A DNA stretch of 64,000 bases from Citrobacter enshiensis. Lineage in GTDB: Bacteria > Pseudomonadota > Gammaproteobacteria > Enterobacterales > Enterobacteriaceae. Position 1 is the stretch's first letter. Each line of letters starts with the position of its first letter. The notes beneath the pieces were generated by a model. The model was not told where the DNA came from. It worked only from the letters and a program-made list of their open reading frames with translations, and made no database searches. The stretch is from assembly GCF_029338175.1 (NCBI RefSeq), contig NZ_CP119862.1:1798001-1862000 (forward strand). The letters are read 5' to 3'. Of the stretch, positions 22,617 through 35,944 are shown in pieces. The translations under genes and the position numbers were made by a program.

Positions 22617-24893
22617 ATGAGCATCAGTCGGCGTAGTTTTTTGCAAGGCGTCGGGTTGAGTTGTTCCGCGTGCGCCATAGGCGGCTTTGCACCGGAGCAC
22701 TGGCGCGCAATCCGACAGAGGGAGTGAACGGTAAAACATCCCTGACGCCCAGTCTGTGCGAAATGTGTTCGTTTCGGTGTCCGATTCAGGCACAGGTCAT
22801 TAAAAATAAAACGGTTTTTATTCAAGGCAATCCTCATGCCCCCCAGCAGGGAACGCGGGTTTGCGCCAGGGGCGGCAGCGGTGTCAGCCTGGTGAACGAT
22901 CCTCATCGTATTGTGAAACCCATGAAGCGCACCGGCCCGCGCGGCGGTGGTGAATGGCAGGTCATTAGCTGGCAGCAGGCTTATAAAGAAATTGCTGAAA
23001 AAATGACGGAAATTAAAAAGCAATATGGGCCGGAAGGGGTCGTATTTTCTTCCAAGTCCGGCTCGCTTTCAGGCCATCTGTTTCATCTGGCTACCGCATT
23101 CGGCTCTCCGAATACCTTCACACATGCCTCAACCTGTCCTGCCGGAAAATCCATTGCGGCAAAAGTGATGATGGGTGGAGACCTGGCGATGGACATCGCA
23201 AATACCCGCTACATGGTCTCGTTTGGACATAATTTGTATGAGGGGATCGAAGTTGCGGATACCCATGAATTGATGACCGCGCAGGAGAAGGGGGCCAAAA
23301 TGGTCAGCTTCGATCCGCGTCTTTCCGTTTTCTCCAGCAAAGCAGATGAGTGGCATGCGATTCGTCCCGGCGGTGACTTACCGGTATTGATGGCAATGTG
23401 CCACGTCATGATCAACGAAAATCTTTACGATGCCGCCTTTGTTGAGCGTTACACCAGCGGATTCGCGCAGCTGGTGGATGCGGTGAAAGAGACCACGCCT
23501 GCGTGGGCGCAACAGCATTCCGACGTGCCTGCCGATGTGATTGTGCGGGTCACGCGAGAGCTTGCCGCCTGCGCGCCGCATGCCATGGTCAGCCCCGGTC
23601 ATCGCGCAACATTCTCTCAAGAAGAGATCGACATGCGGCGCATGATTTTTACCCTGAACGTGCTGCTCGGAAATATTGAGCGCGAGGGCGGGATGTACCA
23701 GAAAAAAAGGGGCCGCAACGTATAACAAACTGGCAGGAGAAACGGTCGCTCCGGTGCTGGCAAAACCTGACGTCAAAAATATGCCCAAGCCGAAGGCAGA
23801 GCGCATTGATTTAGTGGCGCCGCAATTCAACATTATCGCGGCAGGCGGTGGTGTCGTCCAAAGCGTGATTGACGCGGTGCTAAAACAGACGCCTTACCCG
23901 GTGAAGGGCTGGATTATGTCCCGCCACAATCCTCTGCAAACCGTCACCTGTCGACCGGATCTGGTGAAAACCATGGAGCAGTTGGATCTGGTCGTGAGTT
24001 GCGATGTGTATCTGAGTGAGAGCGCGGCTTACGCAGACTATCTGTTACCGGAATGCACTTACCTTGAGCGTGATGAAGAAATCTCCGACATGTCTGGGCT
24101 CAATCCCGCTTATGCGTTGCGCCAGCAGGTGGTGGACCCCATTGGCGAGGCGCGTCCGAGCTGGCAAATCTGGAAAGAGCTGGCTGTGCAGTTGGGCCTG
24201 GGGCATTACTTCCCCTGGCAGGATATGCAGACTCGTCAGCTGTATCAGCTCAATGGCGATCATGGCTTGTCGGCGGAATTGCGCCAGAAAGGGTATCGGG
24301 AATGGGGTGTGCCGCTGTTGTTGCGTGAGCCAGAATCCGTTCGTCAGTTTGTCACGCGTTATCCCGGCGCGGCGGCGGCAGACAGTGAAGGAACCTATGG
24401 CGACCAGCTACGTTTCAAATCGCCGTCCGGCAAAATCGAGTTGTACTCTGAAGCGCTGGAAGCCTTGTTGCCTGGCTATGGGATACCTCAGGCCCGCCAC
24501 ATCGCACTTAAAAAAGACGACGAACTTTATTTTATTCAGGGCAAGGTTGCCGTACATACCAACGGCGCGACGCAGTATGTCCCGTTACTCAGTGAGTTGA
24601 TGTGGGATAACGCCGTTTGGATCCACCCGCAGACAGCCCGCGAAAAGGGTATCCGCAATGGGGACGAGATCTGGCTGGAAAACGCAACCGGCAAAGAAAA
24701 AGGGAAAGCGCTGGTCACGGCAGGCATTCGACCCGATACGCTGTTTGTTTACATGGGCTTTGGGGCGAAAGCCGGGGCGAAAACCGCCGCGACAACGCAC
24801 GGCATTCACTGCGGAAACTTGCTGCCGCATGTGACCAGTCCGGTTTCTGGCACGGTGGTGCATACCGCTGGCGTCACGCTTAGCCGGGCATGA
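22617..24893 (+). CDS. phsA: Thiosulfate reductase molybdopterin subunit PhsA (two frame breaks)
   Basis: Periplasmic catalytic subunit that reduces thiosulfate to sulfide and sulfite. It begins with a twin-arginine signal ([11 protein letters not shown], hydrophobic stretch to about residue 30). The N-terminal 4Fe-4S site follows as [16 protein letters not shown] with a fourth Cys in RVCARGGSG. The Mo-coordinating cysteine is probably that of [10 protein letters not shown]. Breaks: near 22696 (CCGGAG for CCGGGAG, at GGFAPGALARNP) and 23708 (seven A for six, at [15 protein letters not shown]). Restored length is about 758 residues, very close to Salmonella PhsA. First gene of phsABC. Confidence 0.94.
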
Positions 24894-24907
24894 GGAAGGA
24901 GAAAAGC

Positions 24908-25486
24908 ATGAATCAACCGACGAATTCATATGCCATGTTGCATGACGAGAAACGCTGCATTGGATGCCAGGCGTGCACGGTGGCCTGTAAGGTGCTTAAT
25001 GATGTCCCGGAGGGATTTAGCCGCGTTCAGGTGCAGATCCAAACGCCTGACCCTGAATCTGCCACGCTGGATCATTTTCGTTTTATCCGTGTCTCCTGTC
25101 AGCATTGCGAAGACGCCCCCTGCGTCACGGTATGCCCAACCGGCGCCTCATTCCGTGATGAAAACGGCATCGTGCAGGTCGATAAATCGCGCTGTATCGG
25201 CTGCGATTACTGTGTTGCAGCGTGTCCGTTCCACGTTCGCTTTCTGAATCCCCAAACGGGGATTGCCGAAAAATGTAATTTCTGTGCCGATACGCGTCTG
25301 GCATCAGGACAACAGCCCGCCTGCGTCTCCGTGTGTCCGACGGATGCGCTGAAATTTGGTCGACTCGATGAACCGGAGATCCAACACTGGATCGGCCAAA
25401 AAGAGGTGTACCGGCAGCAGGAAGAAGGCAGTGGTGCGGTCAGTTTATACCGACGCAAGGAGATACATCAGGAGGGTAAAGTATGA
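24908..25486 (+). CDS. phsB: Thiosulfate reductase iron-sulfur subunit PhsB
   Basis: Intact, 192 residues. It carries electrons from PhsC to PhsA. Four cysteine groups of the DmsB/NrfC ferredoxin type are seen: [41 protein letters not shown] and CNFCADTR...[10 protein letters not shown], giving four 4Fe-4S clusters. No signal peptide, as expected for a subunit exported with its Tat partner. The start follows an AGGAGAAAAGC ribosome site. Confidence 0.95.
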   Translation: MNQPTNSYAMLHDEKRCIGCQACTVACKVLNDVPEGFSRVQVQIQTPDPESATLDHFRFIRVSCQHCEDAPCVTVCPTGASFRDENGIVQVDKSRCIGCDYCVAACPFHVRFLNPQTGIAEKCNFCADTRLASGQQPACVSVCPTDALKFGRLDEPEIQHWIGQKEVYRQQEEGSGAVSLYRRKEIHQEGKV

Positions 25487-26247
25487 ATACCATCTGGGGA
25501 GCCGAACTGAACTACACGCCGGATTACTGGCCTTTATGGCTCGTCTGTGCGGGGGGCGTGGTGTTGATGCTGCTTGCCGCACTTGGGGCGCATGCGCTGT
25601 TGCGCGCCATGTTTTCACCGAAAACGGCGACAGGGGAAGAGCAACGTGACTACCTCTATTCACTGGCGATCCGCCGCTGGCACTGGGGAAATGCTCTGCT
25701 CTTTGTCCTGCTTTTGCTCAGTGGTCTGTTTGGCCATTTTTCAATCGGACCTGTGGCATTAATGGTGAAACTACATACCGTGTGCGGATTTGCGCTGGCG
25801 GCATGTTGGATCGGCTTCATCCTCATTAATGCGTTCGGTGGTAACGGACATCACTACAAGGTGAACGTCAACGGACTGGTCACGCGGTGTCTGCGGCAAA
25901 CGCGTTTTTACCTGTGCGGCATTATGCATGCGAAGCGCACCTTATGCCGCACGACGGAAAATAAATTTAACCCGCTACAGCAACTGGCGTATCTGGCCAT
26001 CATGTATGCGCTCGTGCCTCTGTTGATCATCAGCGGATTTCTGTGTTTGTATCCGCAATTCATGGGGGCAGGTCCGATAATGCTGGTGTTGCATATGGCG
26101 TTAGCCGTCGTTGGGCTGCTGTTTATTTGCGCACATATTTACCTTTGCACGCTCGGTGATACACCAGGGCAAATTTTCCGCAGCATGATAGACGGTTATC
26201 ACCGCCATCGCAGTCATCATGCGGAAACTTCGCCGCGTAAGGGATAA
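25483..26247 (+). CDS. phsC: Thiosulfate reductase cytochrome b subunit PhsC
   Basis: Intact, 254 residues, several membrane segments. It anchors PhsAB and oxidises menaquinol. Histidines in [37 protein letters not shown] and [11 protein letters not shown] are plausible haem ligands of the cytochrome b561-like family. Its ATG overlaps the phsB stop (ATGA). The Lys/His-rich end [15 protein letters not shown] is cytoplasmic by the positive-inside rule. Confidence 0.93.
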   Translation: MNTIWGAELNYTPDYWPLWLVCAGGVVLMLLAALGAHALLRAMFSPKTATGEEQRDYLYSLAIRRWHWGNALLFVLLLLSGLFGHFSIGPVALMVKLHTVCGFALAACWIGFILINAFGGNGHHYKVNVNGLVTRCLRQTRFYLCGIMHAKRTLCRTTENKFNPLQQLAYLAIMYALVPLLIISGFLCLYPQFMGAGPIMLVLHMALAVVGLLFICAHIYLCTLGDTPGQIFRSMIDGYHRHRSHHAETSPRKG

Positions 26248-26398
26248 TTTTCCCCCGCGCTGAAACCCGGAAAACAGGCTCGGTGGGTTAAAATCATGCA
26301 AGGAAATGTGCTTTGAGTCACATTTTCTTGCAATTTTTTCATGTTTGTTCAACAGAACTTCCGTAAAAAGAACAGCAAATTATTCTCTTTCTGAGGAC

Positions 26399-27571
26399 AT
26401 GCTGTTGAAATCCCGTTTGTTTATTGCCGCTTCGCTGTTTACGTTGAATCTTACATCTGCCTTTGCAACCAATACCCCGGACTTTTCTCCCCAGCCGCCA
26501 GCCATTGACGCAGGGGCGTGGGTGCTGATGGATTACACGACAGGACAGATTCTTACCGCCAATAACGAACACCAGCAGCGTAACCCTGCCAGCCTGACCA
26601 AACTGATGACCGGGTATGTGGTTGACCGCGCCATCGACAGCCATCGTATTAGCCGCAACGACATTGTGACTGTCGGACGTGATGCCTGGCAAAAGACAAT
26701 CCTGTGTTTGTGGGTTCCTCATTGATGTTCTTAAAAGAGGGCGACCGCGTCACGGTGCATGATTTAAGTCGTGGGCTGATCGTTGATTCAGGCAACGATG
26801 CTTGCGTGGCGCTGGCGGATTACATTGCCGGGGGGCAGCCGCAGTTTGTTGCCATGATGAACCGCTATGTGCAAAAGCTAAATTTACAGGATACGCATTT
26901 TGAAACGGTACACGGGCTGGATGCGCCGGGTCAGCACAGTTCGGCGTATGACCTTGCGGTACTTTCGCGTGCGATTATTCATGGCGAACCTGAGTTTTAT
27001 CATATGTATAGCGAAAAGAGCCTCACCTGGAATGGCATCACGCAGCAAAACCGCAATGGCCTGCTGTGGGATAAAACGCTCAACGTTGATGGTCTTAAAA
27101 CCGGACACACCTCTGGCGCCGGATATAACCTTATCGCCTCTTCCGTGGATGGGCAGCGCCGCCTTATCGCCGTGGTGATGGGGGCTGAAAGCCCGAAAGG
27201 CCGTGAAGAACAAGCCCGTAAACTGTTGCACTGGGGGCAACAGAATTTCGACACGGTGCAAATTCTTAAAAGTGGGAAGAAAGTTGGTAGCGAACGCATA
27301 TGGTACGGTGACAAAAGAGAACATCACATTAGGCACTGAGCAGGATTTTTGGTTAGCGCTTCCAAAAGCAGAAATTCCTAATATCAAAGCAAAATATGTA
27401 CTTGATAGAAAAGAGATTGTGGCACCTATTGCCGCACATCAACGGGTTGGCGAAATTGAACTCTACGATCGGGATAAACTGGTCGCGCACTGGCCGCTGG
27501 TGACGCTGGAATCCGTTGATAAAGGCGGCGTTTTTTCGCGTCTGAGCGATTATTTTCACCATAAGGCATAA
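26399..27571 (+). CDS. dacD: D-alanyl-D-alanine carboxypeptidase DacD, PBP6b (two frame breaks)
   Basis: Periplasmic penicillin-binding protein that trims pentapeptides of peptidoglycan. It has a signal peptide (MLLKSRLFIAASLFTLNLTSAFA), the SxxK nucleophile motif in PASLTKLMTGY, the SxN motif in IVDSGNDACVAL and the KTG motif in DGLKTGHTSGAG. Breaks: near 26690 (TGGCAAAAG for TGGGCAAAAG, in DAWAKDNPVFVGSSL) and 27314 (AAAA for AAA, in YGDKENITLGTEQ). It ends RLSDYFHHKA, with an amphipathic C-terminal anchor helix. Restored length is about 390 residues. Confidence 0.93.
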
Positions 27572-27657
27572 CGGATTTGTTCCGGGGCAGACTGGCGAGA
27601 GTGCGAGTCTGCTCACATAATAATCACTATTTCCTTGTGGCTGTTAGGTGAAAATTA

Positions 27658-27677
27658 TACTGTATATAATAACAGTA
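27658..27677 (+). promoter_or_regulatory. LexA (SOS) box of sbmC
   Basis: TACTGTATATAATAACAGTA has CTG-N10-CAG with the canonical AT-rich core, 17 bases before the sbmC start. sbmC is a known SOS gene in E. coli. Confidence 0.92.
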
Positions 27678-27693
27678 TAATGACGGAGGCATT

Positions 27694-28164
27694 ATGAACT
27701 ACGAGATCAGACAAGCAGAGAAACGCAGGATTGCCGGTTTTCACATGGTTGGACCGTGGGAAAAAACGGTAAAACAAGGTTTTGAACAACTGATGATGTG
27801 GGTTGATGGAAACCAGATCGTGCCGCTGGAATGGATTGCCGTTTACTATGATAACCCTGATGAAGTCCCGGCGGAGAAACTGCGTTGCGATACCGTTGTT
27901 TCAGTACCCGCTGATTTCACGTTGCCCGAAAACAGCGAAGGTGTGATCCTCACTGAAATAGTGGGCGGTCAATATGCTGTTGCTGTCACACGCGTTGAAA
28001 ATAACGATTTCGCGACGCCGTGGTATCAGTTTTTCAATAGCGTGCTGCAGGATAGCCGTTACCAGATTTCCGGCAAACCTTGTTTTGAGGTCTATCTGAA
28101 TAATGGGGCAGAAGACGGGTACTGGGATATTGAAATGCATATACCGGTACAACCGAAGTCGTGA
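27694..28164 (+). CDS. sbmC: DNA gyrase inhibitor SbmC (GyrI-like)
   Basis: Intact, 156 residues, SOUL/GyrI-like fold. In E. coli it binds gyrase, counters microcin B17 and is induced by DNA damage. [22 protein letters not shown] is the conserved start, and the end ([14 protein letters not shown]) is typical. The LexA box is immediately upstream. Confidence 0.94.
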   Translation: MNYEIRQAEKRRIAGFHMVGPWEKTVKQGFEQLMMWVDGNQIVPLEWIAVYYDNPDEVPAEKLRCDTVVSVPADFTLPENSEGVILTEIVGGQYAVAVTRVENNDFATPWYQFFNSVLQDSRYQISGKPCFEVYLNNGAEDGYWDIEMHIPVQPKS

Positions 28165-28300
28165 TATTGATGTTTTCGGCGTTACTGCGCGGACGATCGC
28201 GACATTCGTTCATCCTGGATAAGATCTGTCCGCAGCAGTGATGTTTTCAGTGAAAAAGCAGGTACAATGCGTTTTTTGTGATTTCCAGATGGAGCCGAAA

Positions 28301-29361
28301 GTGCGTACCGATAAGTCGCTGAGCCCCTTTGAAATTCGTTTGTATCGCCACTACCGCGTCGTGCATGGGATTCGCATTGCGCTGGCATTTATCCTCACAT
28401 TTCTGTTCGTTCGTCTGTTCCATATCCCGGAAGGCACGTGGCCACTTATTACGCTGGTGGTCATTATGGGGCCGATCTCCTTTTGGGGTAACGTGGTCCC
28501 CCGGGCCTTTGAACGTATCGGCGGTACGATTCTGGGAGCGGCGTTAGGGCTGGTGGCGCTGCGCCTGGAGCTTTTCTCATTACCGCTGATGATTATCTGG
28601 TGCGCGGTGGCGATGTTCCTGTGCGGGTGGCTGGCGTTAGGCAAAAAACCGTATCAGGCGTTGTTGATAGGAATCACCCTGGCCGTGGTGGTAGGTGCGC
28701 CAGCAGGCGATATGGAGACGGCATTATGGCGAGGCGGCGATGTGATTCTGGGGTCGCTTTTGGCCATGTTGTTTACCGGTATCTGGCCGCAACGGGCGTT
28801 TATACACTGGCGGATCCAACTGGCGCAGTGCGTCACGTCCTATAACCGACTCTATCAGGCGGCGCTTTCTCCTAACTTGCTTGAACGTCCACGGGCTGGA
28901 TAAACACTTACAGCGGCTACTTGGGGATGTCGTGAAGATGCGCGGCTTGATTACGCCCGCCAGTAAAGAAACCCATATTCATAAATCGATATTTGAAGCA
29001 ATTCAAACGATTAACCGCAATCTGGTCTGCATGCTCGAGCTGCAAATTAATGCACACTGGGCATCGCGCACCAGCCATTTCGTGATGCTGAATGCCCATA
29101 CACTGCGTGAAACGCAACAGATGATCCAGCAAACGTTACTGACGATTACGCATGCGTTGTATGAAGGAAACCCCGCAGCCGGTGCTGGCAAACACCGGGA
29201 AGCTGAACGACATTGTGGCGGAACTTCGGCAACTGATTAATGAACAGCATAGCGACAGAGTGGCTGAAATCCCCATTCATGGCTATGTTTGGCTAAGCAT
29301 GGAAACCGCGCGCCAACTGGAGCTACTCTCGCATTTGATCTGTCGCGCATTGCGCAAATAA
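28301..29361 (+). CDS. yeeA: Inner membrane protein YeeA, FUSC/aromatic-acid exporter type (two frame breaks)
   Basis: About 352 residues. The N-terminal half has membrane helices (GIRIALAFILTFLFVRLFHI; TWPLITLVVIMG; LLIGITLAVVVGAP), followed by a cytoplasmic alpha-helical half. Breaks: near 28897 (CGGGCTGG for CGGCTGG, at RPRLDKHLQRLL) and 29173 (CCCC for CCC, at YEGNPQPVLANT). I prefer the GTG start with GGAG seven bases before it, giving MRTDKSLSPFEI like E. coli; an in-frame ATG exists four codons upstream. Function untested. Confidence 0.86.
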
Positions 29362-29533
29362 AGAGCAGATAAGGTGAATGATTCTACTGCTGCTTCGATT
29401 CAGCAAGGAATAAGGGTATGATACGGAAAAAGGATAAAACCATTGTCATCTGCAACGGCTAAAAGTAATGTTTACCCTTACTTGTCGCGGTTGCTTAAAC
29501 GAATCCGAATCTCACATTATCAGGGGTGTAAAA

Positions 29534-29869
29534 ATGGAAACTACCAAGCCTTCTTTCCAGGACGTGCTGGAATTTGTTCGTCTGTTTCGCCGTAAGAACA
29601 AGCTGCAACGTGAAATCCAGGACGTTGAGAAAAAGATCCGTGACAACCAGAAGCGTGTGCTGCTGCTGGACAACCTGAGCGACTACATCAAACCAGGTAT
29701 GAGCGTTGAAGCGATCCAGGGCATTATCGCCAGCATGAAAACCGACTATGAAGATCGCGTTGATGATTACATCATCAAAAATGCAGAAATCTCCAAAGAA
29801 CGTCGCGACATTTCTAAAAAGCTCAAAGCAATGGGTGAAATGAAAAACCCTGACGCAAAAGCAGAATAA
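29534..29869 (+). CDS. tmaR: Polar localisation regulator TmaR (YeeX)
   Basis: Intact, about 111 residues, almost entirely coiled coil ([23 protein letters not shown]). In E. coli it forms pole clusters that hold PTS enzyme I and control sugar uptake. The start [14 protein letters not shown] is preceded by AGGGG. It ends convergently with pduX, separated by an inverted repeat (GCAGTGAG...CTCACTGC, 29879-29909) that lacks a T-run. Confidence 0.94.
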   Translation: METTKPSFQDVLEFVRLFRRKNKLQREIQDVEKKIRDNQKRVLLLDNLSDYIKPGMSVEAIQGIIASMKTDYEDRVDDYIIKNAEISKERRDISKKLKAMGEMKNPDAKAE

Positions 29870-29902
29870 TGCGTTACCGCAGTGAGGATCGCGGTGCGGT
29901 TC

Positions 29903-30772
29903 TCACTGCAGTTCAACCCCACCCTTTACCATTCTAAGTAAATGCTGTTCTGGCCAATGGTTCGTCAGTTTTCTTTCTGTAAGCGTCCATTTAATGTAAT
30001 CGACATCATGACGCTCCCGGTCCAGCATCAAACCGACAACGCTGCCGCTGTGCGCCACATTCACGCCGTATAAATCACACTCTTCAACGATCGATAACAA
30101 CGCATTGAAGTCGGGTTTTGGAAGCAACATCTGGCTGGCGATGGCGCTCAGGGTCGCGGCTTCACCCATCCGTCGTGGGTTCTGCGTTACGCACGCTTCC
30201 TGCACGGCTTCCCAGGCTTGCTGCAAGGCTGCCGCGCCCGCGTGTAAACGATCAAGACGGGGAATACCGGTGATAATCCGAGGTACGTAAAGTCACGGGA
30301 CTTTCGAGCACTAAAAGATCGAGCTGCGGTTGCGCTTCGCAGGCGATCTGCGTTGAAGCATCATTATGATCAAAAAGCGTAAGCTGGCGGAAAACGGTGC
30401 TGTCGGTCGGTTCGAGTGAAACGCAAAGCTGCGCAAGGGTGGATTCATCAAGCGTGTGGCCCAGATGGTGCGCAGTGGCAAGCTGCCTGTAGCGGCAATG
30501 TCTGCGGTGCTGCTGGCCATTCCTTTGGCAACAGGAATGGTGGAATGGACATCCACCCGTATCTCCTGGCTCCAGCAGGCAGGGTAGTTAAAGTGCGCAA
30601 GCACCCGATCTACCATCGTGCGTGAAAGTGAACGCTCATCCGCCAGAGGCGAGCCTGAACCTACCTCGACGGTGCTGTACCAGTCGACAGGGCAGGAGAC
30701 CGGCTTCTCACTGCCAAGAATCCAACCCTGAATAAGTTCACCGCATGACGCCGGGCATTGTGCTACAGCCAT
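29903..30772 (-). CDS. pduX: L-threonine kinase PduX (frame breaks)
   Basis: GHMP-family kinase that makes L-threonine phosphate, the precursor of the aminopropanol linker of B12. VAQCPASCGELIQGWILGSEK is the N-terminal region and IPVAKGMASSTADIAAT the ATP-binding loop. The frame then fails near 30500 and resumes towards the end as AATLSAIASQMLLPKPDF and CDLYGVNVAHSGSVVGLMLDR. Last gene of the pdu operon. Start at MAVAQCP follows an AAGGTG site; Salmonella PduX has a few more residues upstream. Confidence 0.9.
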
Positions 30773-30904
30773 GTATACACCTTCTTGATCAGCAATTCTC
30801 GGCGCATAGTGTCATGCTGATCATGCTATTACCTTGATTTACCGCAACTTGTGGTGATGCTTTAATTACGCAGGTACGCAAAAAGCCCGCCGTTTCGGTT
30901 AAGG

Positions 30905-32518
<1,614 letters not shown>

Positions 32519-32522
32519 GGTG

Positions 32523-32877
32523 TCAGGTCCGCGTGACGGGGCATGAGGTAAACAGCATCATTTCACTCAGTGTTCTGGTGACCTGTTTCAGCGCGTATTC
32601 AACGGCAGAAACATCTCCCGTTAACACAACGGCACCCGTGAATCGGTCGAGAGAAACCAATCCCACGGCACCTGACTTGGTGGCGATATCACAGGCGATA
32701 ATGGGAGGCCCTCGCTGGGGGTGTGATGGTCAGAATACCTATGGCTGATACGGCATCCTGCAGCCCCAGTTTTTTAAATAAATCTTTGCCTGGATTGGCA
32801 ATCAGATGCGCCAGCGTCACCTGCTTACCAGGGACATATTCCTGGATCATACGATCCGTCGTGGGTTGTCTTTCCAT
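32523..32877 (-). CDS. pduU: Shell protein PduU (frame break)
   Basis: Circularly permuted BMC-domain hexamer with a small beta-barrel on one face. [30 protein letters not shown] matches the family start, which follows the pduT stop directly. Around 32700-32722 the sequence gains about four bases in GGGAGGCCCTCGCTGGGGGTG (relatives' ITPSEASIIACD is lost); the frame is then regained through [27 protein letters not shown] to the end. Restored length is 116 residues. Confidence 0.9.
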
Positions 32878-33439
32878 TATCCCTCCACAATTTGTCGCCA
32901 CATGGCTTCATGTGGACGTGGAATCACAGAGCGGTAGACCAGCAGCCCTTTTTCGCCCGCGCTTTCACTGGCAACGGTAACGGCGTATGTTAACATCAGA
33001 AATATCGCCCGCTACCACCATGTAGCATTTGCCTCCGATACCAAACGCCATATGTACCCGAACCAGCGTGACATTTGAGGCTTTGACCGCACGGGTCAGC
33101 GGCGCTGATGCATGCCGCCACGCTCCACGGTTTCCACAATCCCGACGGCCTGACGCTTATCAACACTGTTCAGCCCGCTGATCGCGGGGAGGACGCTGGC
33201 ATGAATATTGGGTAACACCCAGGCTGTCGACGGAGCATGTCTGCGGCGAGTGAGGAACCGGTCGCTATGGCTTGTTGCACCGCACCTACATCACCGCCGA
33301 TCATCAGTAAAAATTTGCCTGGGCAGATGGGTCTTACTGACCAGAAGATTCAACGTTGGGCGCTTTTCAGCATGGCATCGCCTGATTCCATTCCTTTAGC
33401 GATACTGGTGAGTTCTAAAATACCTATTGCCTGAGACAT
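32877..33439 (-). CDS. pduT: Shell protein PduT, tandem BMC with Fe-S site (several frame breaks)
   Basis: No single frame is open for long, but the minus strand carries all of PduT in pieces: [24 protein letters not shown] at the start, [66 protein letters not shown] and finally [19 protein letters not shown]. Two BMC domains in one chain form trimers with a central 4Fe-4S cluster; the cluster cysteine (relatives: KTICPGKF) is present once the frame near 33330 is repaired. At least four indels. Expected length about 184 residues. Confidence 0.88.
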
Positions 33440-33449
33440 GGTTAACCTC

Positions 33450-34819
33450 TTACAACCGTAATTGCCAGCTCAGTGACGTCACTAACGATGCCGACAATAC
33501 TGGCGTGAATGGGGCGCGGCCTAATGCACCCGGAGGGACATCTGCGACGCACTGGCCACGAACGACGCGGTCACCTTTTTGCACCTGCGGGAGGGTATTG
33601 GCACCAATATGTTGGCGCAGAAGCAGAGTGACGTTATCCGTCAGGTGTTCGGTTTCTGATAACGGTGCTTCGTGATACCAGTCGCTAAGACCCAGGCTTA
33701 GCAAATCAGCCGTTTTACCGGACAACAGCCGATATTTCGCCATTTCATCGGCAGGATTCAGTGGCCCTTCATAACGCAGGTTTTGCGCCCGCAACTCACG
33801 CTTGAGCATGCGGTTAATACGCATTGGGGAGATGCCAACCGGACAGGCGACACATTTCACAAACATTGCATTCCGAACAGGGTCAACGCGCTGAGCAACA
33901 GTTGGGGTGTCGCGGCCTGTTGGTAGTTCACCGCGCGTACCAAGCAGGGTGCGGCGATAATTCTGGCCTATCAAATGTCGTGGGCACAAATCAGTACATA
34001 ACCGACACTGTTCGCAGACCGTTTTCGCAACGGAAAGCAGCGTGCGTTCATCCTGCCTACGCCGCTGGATCAGTGGGTGCTTTTCGGGCAATACCAGCAA
34101 TCCCCCCGTGGTTTTGGTTACCGGGGTATCCAGCGTGGTGAGCAAATGTCCCATCATTGGGCCACCATTGATAAAGCCAGGAGAATCAATGGTGGCTCCT
34201 CCCGCCAGAGAGAGAACCTCACGTAATGACATACCGATGGGGACGGTCAGCGTCTGTGGTGTGAGCCACTGCGCCATTAACCGTCAGAGTGCGGCGAGTG
34301 ACGGGAAACTGCTGTTCCACCGCCCTGGCAATATTCAGCACGGTCTGCACGTTATTGACGACAACGCCCACGCTGACAGGCAAAGCCGCAGGGGGGACGC
34401 GATCGGCCTTGTCGCCATCCAGATGTCAGAACCTCATCACCTGCCGGATAAACATCCGGCAAAATGTGCAACCTGATGTCTGAAGGGAGAAACGGGGTTA
34501 ACGCGGCGATGGCAGGACGATATTTTTCTTTGAGGGCAATAATGCCTTCGCGGGCGCCGGTTGCTTTCATCGCGTATTGCACGCCACGCACCAGACGAGC
34601 CGCCTGTTGGGCCATAAGCTGTTGGTCAACCTTCAGCATCGGTTCACATTCTGCGGCGTTGACCAGGAAGATTTCCACCTGCGCCTGCAGTTTGACATGG
34701 GCGGGAAAACCAGCGCCTCCGGCACCTACCACCCCCGCAGCACGAACTCTTTCCCGGATTGCCTGAGCATCGCAAACAATAAGTTCAGTGAATTCGAAGG
34801 CATTAGGAGCCGTATTCAT
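33450..34819 (-). CDS. pduS: Cobalamin reductase PduS (frame breaks)
   Basis: Flavin and iron-sulfur protein (RnfC-like) that reduces cob(III)/cob(II)alamin for PduO inside the microcompartment. [16 protein letters not shown] is the N-terminal nucleotide-binding region; [14 protein letters not shown] and INGGPMMG are typical. One Fe-S motif is complete ([17 protein letters not shown]); the next cysteine pair is seen as [14 protein letters not shown]. The frame breaks near 34415, with further trouble near 34270. Restored length is about 450 residues. Start overlaps the pduQ stop (ATGA). Confidence 0.9.
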
Positions 34820-35934
34820 ATCAATTCCTCCAACAACTCTTGAATGGCGCAGGCATCAGCGGGGCGCGGATTAGTTTTTAACGTGACATCTGCCAGTGCA
34901 GCCTGAACCATGGCAGGGATTCGCTGGGAATACTCGGTTTTACCATCAGTCAGCACTTCGGAAAAAGAAGGGATGGCGCATTGTCTTATGAGTTGTTCAA
35001 TACTGCGAATCAGCGCATTTAACCCTGTGATGTCTTTCGCATTGTCAGGACATAACTGACAAGCTTTCGCGAATCTTACGTACCGTTTTGCCGCTCGCGG
35101 ATCCCGCGCATTAAAACGAATGACTGAGGGTAAGTAGCAGCGGCATTGGCAAGCCCATGGAGCGAGGTGAAATTGGCCTCCCAACTGGTGTGCGATGGCA
35201 TGGTTAAGCCCCAGACCTGCCTGGCTAAACGCCATGCCAGCCAGGGTTGACGCGTTGTGCATTTTTCCGCGCGTCGCCAGGCAATCCCCTTTTTTAACGG
35301 CGACGGGCAGATACTGAAAAACGATTTGCGCGGCTTTTTCCGCCAGCGCGTCAGTGAAATCACTGGCCCGTGAGGAAACATAGGCTTCCAGGGCATGCGT
35401 GCAATACATCCATACCGTGTTGGCGGTGATATTGGCGGGGGACGCTGACGACCAGTCGGGGATCGAGGATCGCCATATCCGGATAGAGAGCGTTGTTGAA
35501 CAGCGGGTATTTAATCCCTTTGTCGGGATCGCTTATCACACACGCGCTGGTCACTTCAGACCCAGTCCCGCTGGTGGTTGGAATGGCAACACAGGTTTCG
35601 ATTTCAATACCAAACTGGCGGCTGAACCAGACGATGGCTTTGGCGGCGTCAAGCGCTGAACCGCCACCAAAACCTATTACGACATCAGGGCGCAGGGTTT
35701 GCATTTTGCGCAATCCCTTGCACGACAGTGCTGATGGTGGGGGTCTGGCGTTATCTCGCTAAACACACTGATGCGATTATTGGCAGGCAACGTCTCACGT
35801 AACATGTCGATCAGCGGTGAACGCGCCAGAAAACCATCACAAATAATCCAGATATGCTTGTTCGTAAAGCGCTTCAGCACATCCAGACTGCCCTGGCCGC
35901 TGTACAAACGGGTTTGCAGTGAAAAGGTGTTCAT
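34816..35934 (-). CDS. pduQ: 1-Propanol dehydrogenase PduQ (frame breaks)
   Basis: Iron-dependent alcohol dehydrogenase that reduces propionaldehyde and recycles NADH inside the shell. MNTFSLQTRLYSGQGSLDVLKRF starts it; VVIGFGGGSALDAAKAI is the NAD site, IPTTSGTGSEVTSACVI the family signature, and THALEAYVSSRASDF plus NHAIAHQLGGQFH carry iron ligands. Breaks: near 35735, 35450 and 35155 (where HGLANA becomes APWACQC). Restored length is about 370 residues. ATG 35934 is preferred to the GTG just before. Confidence 0.91.
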
Positions 35935-35944
35935 CACAACCTCA

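Noticed and set aside
29879-29909. Terminator between tmaR and pduX
   Set aside because: An inverted repeat GCAGTGAG/CTCACTGC exists but has a long loop and no T-run and overlaps the pduX stop, so it is not called as a terminator.
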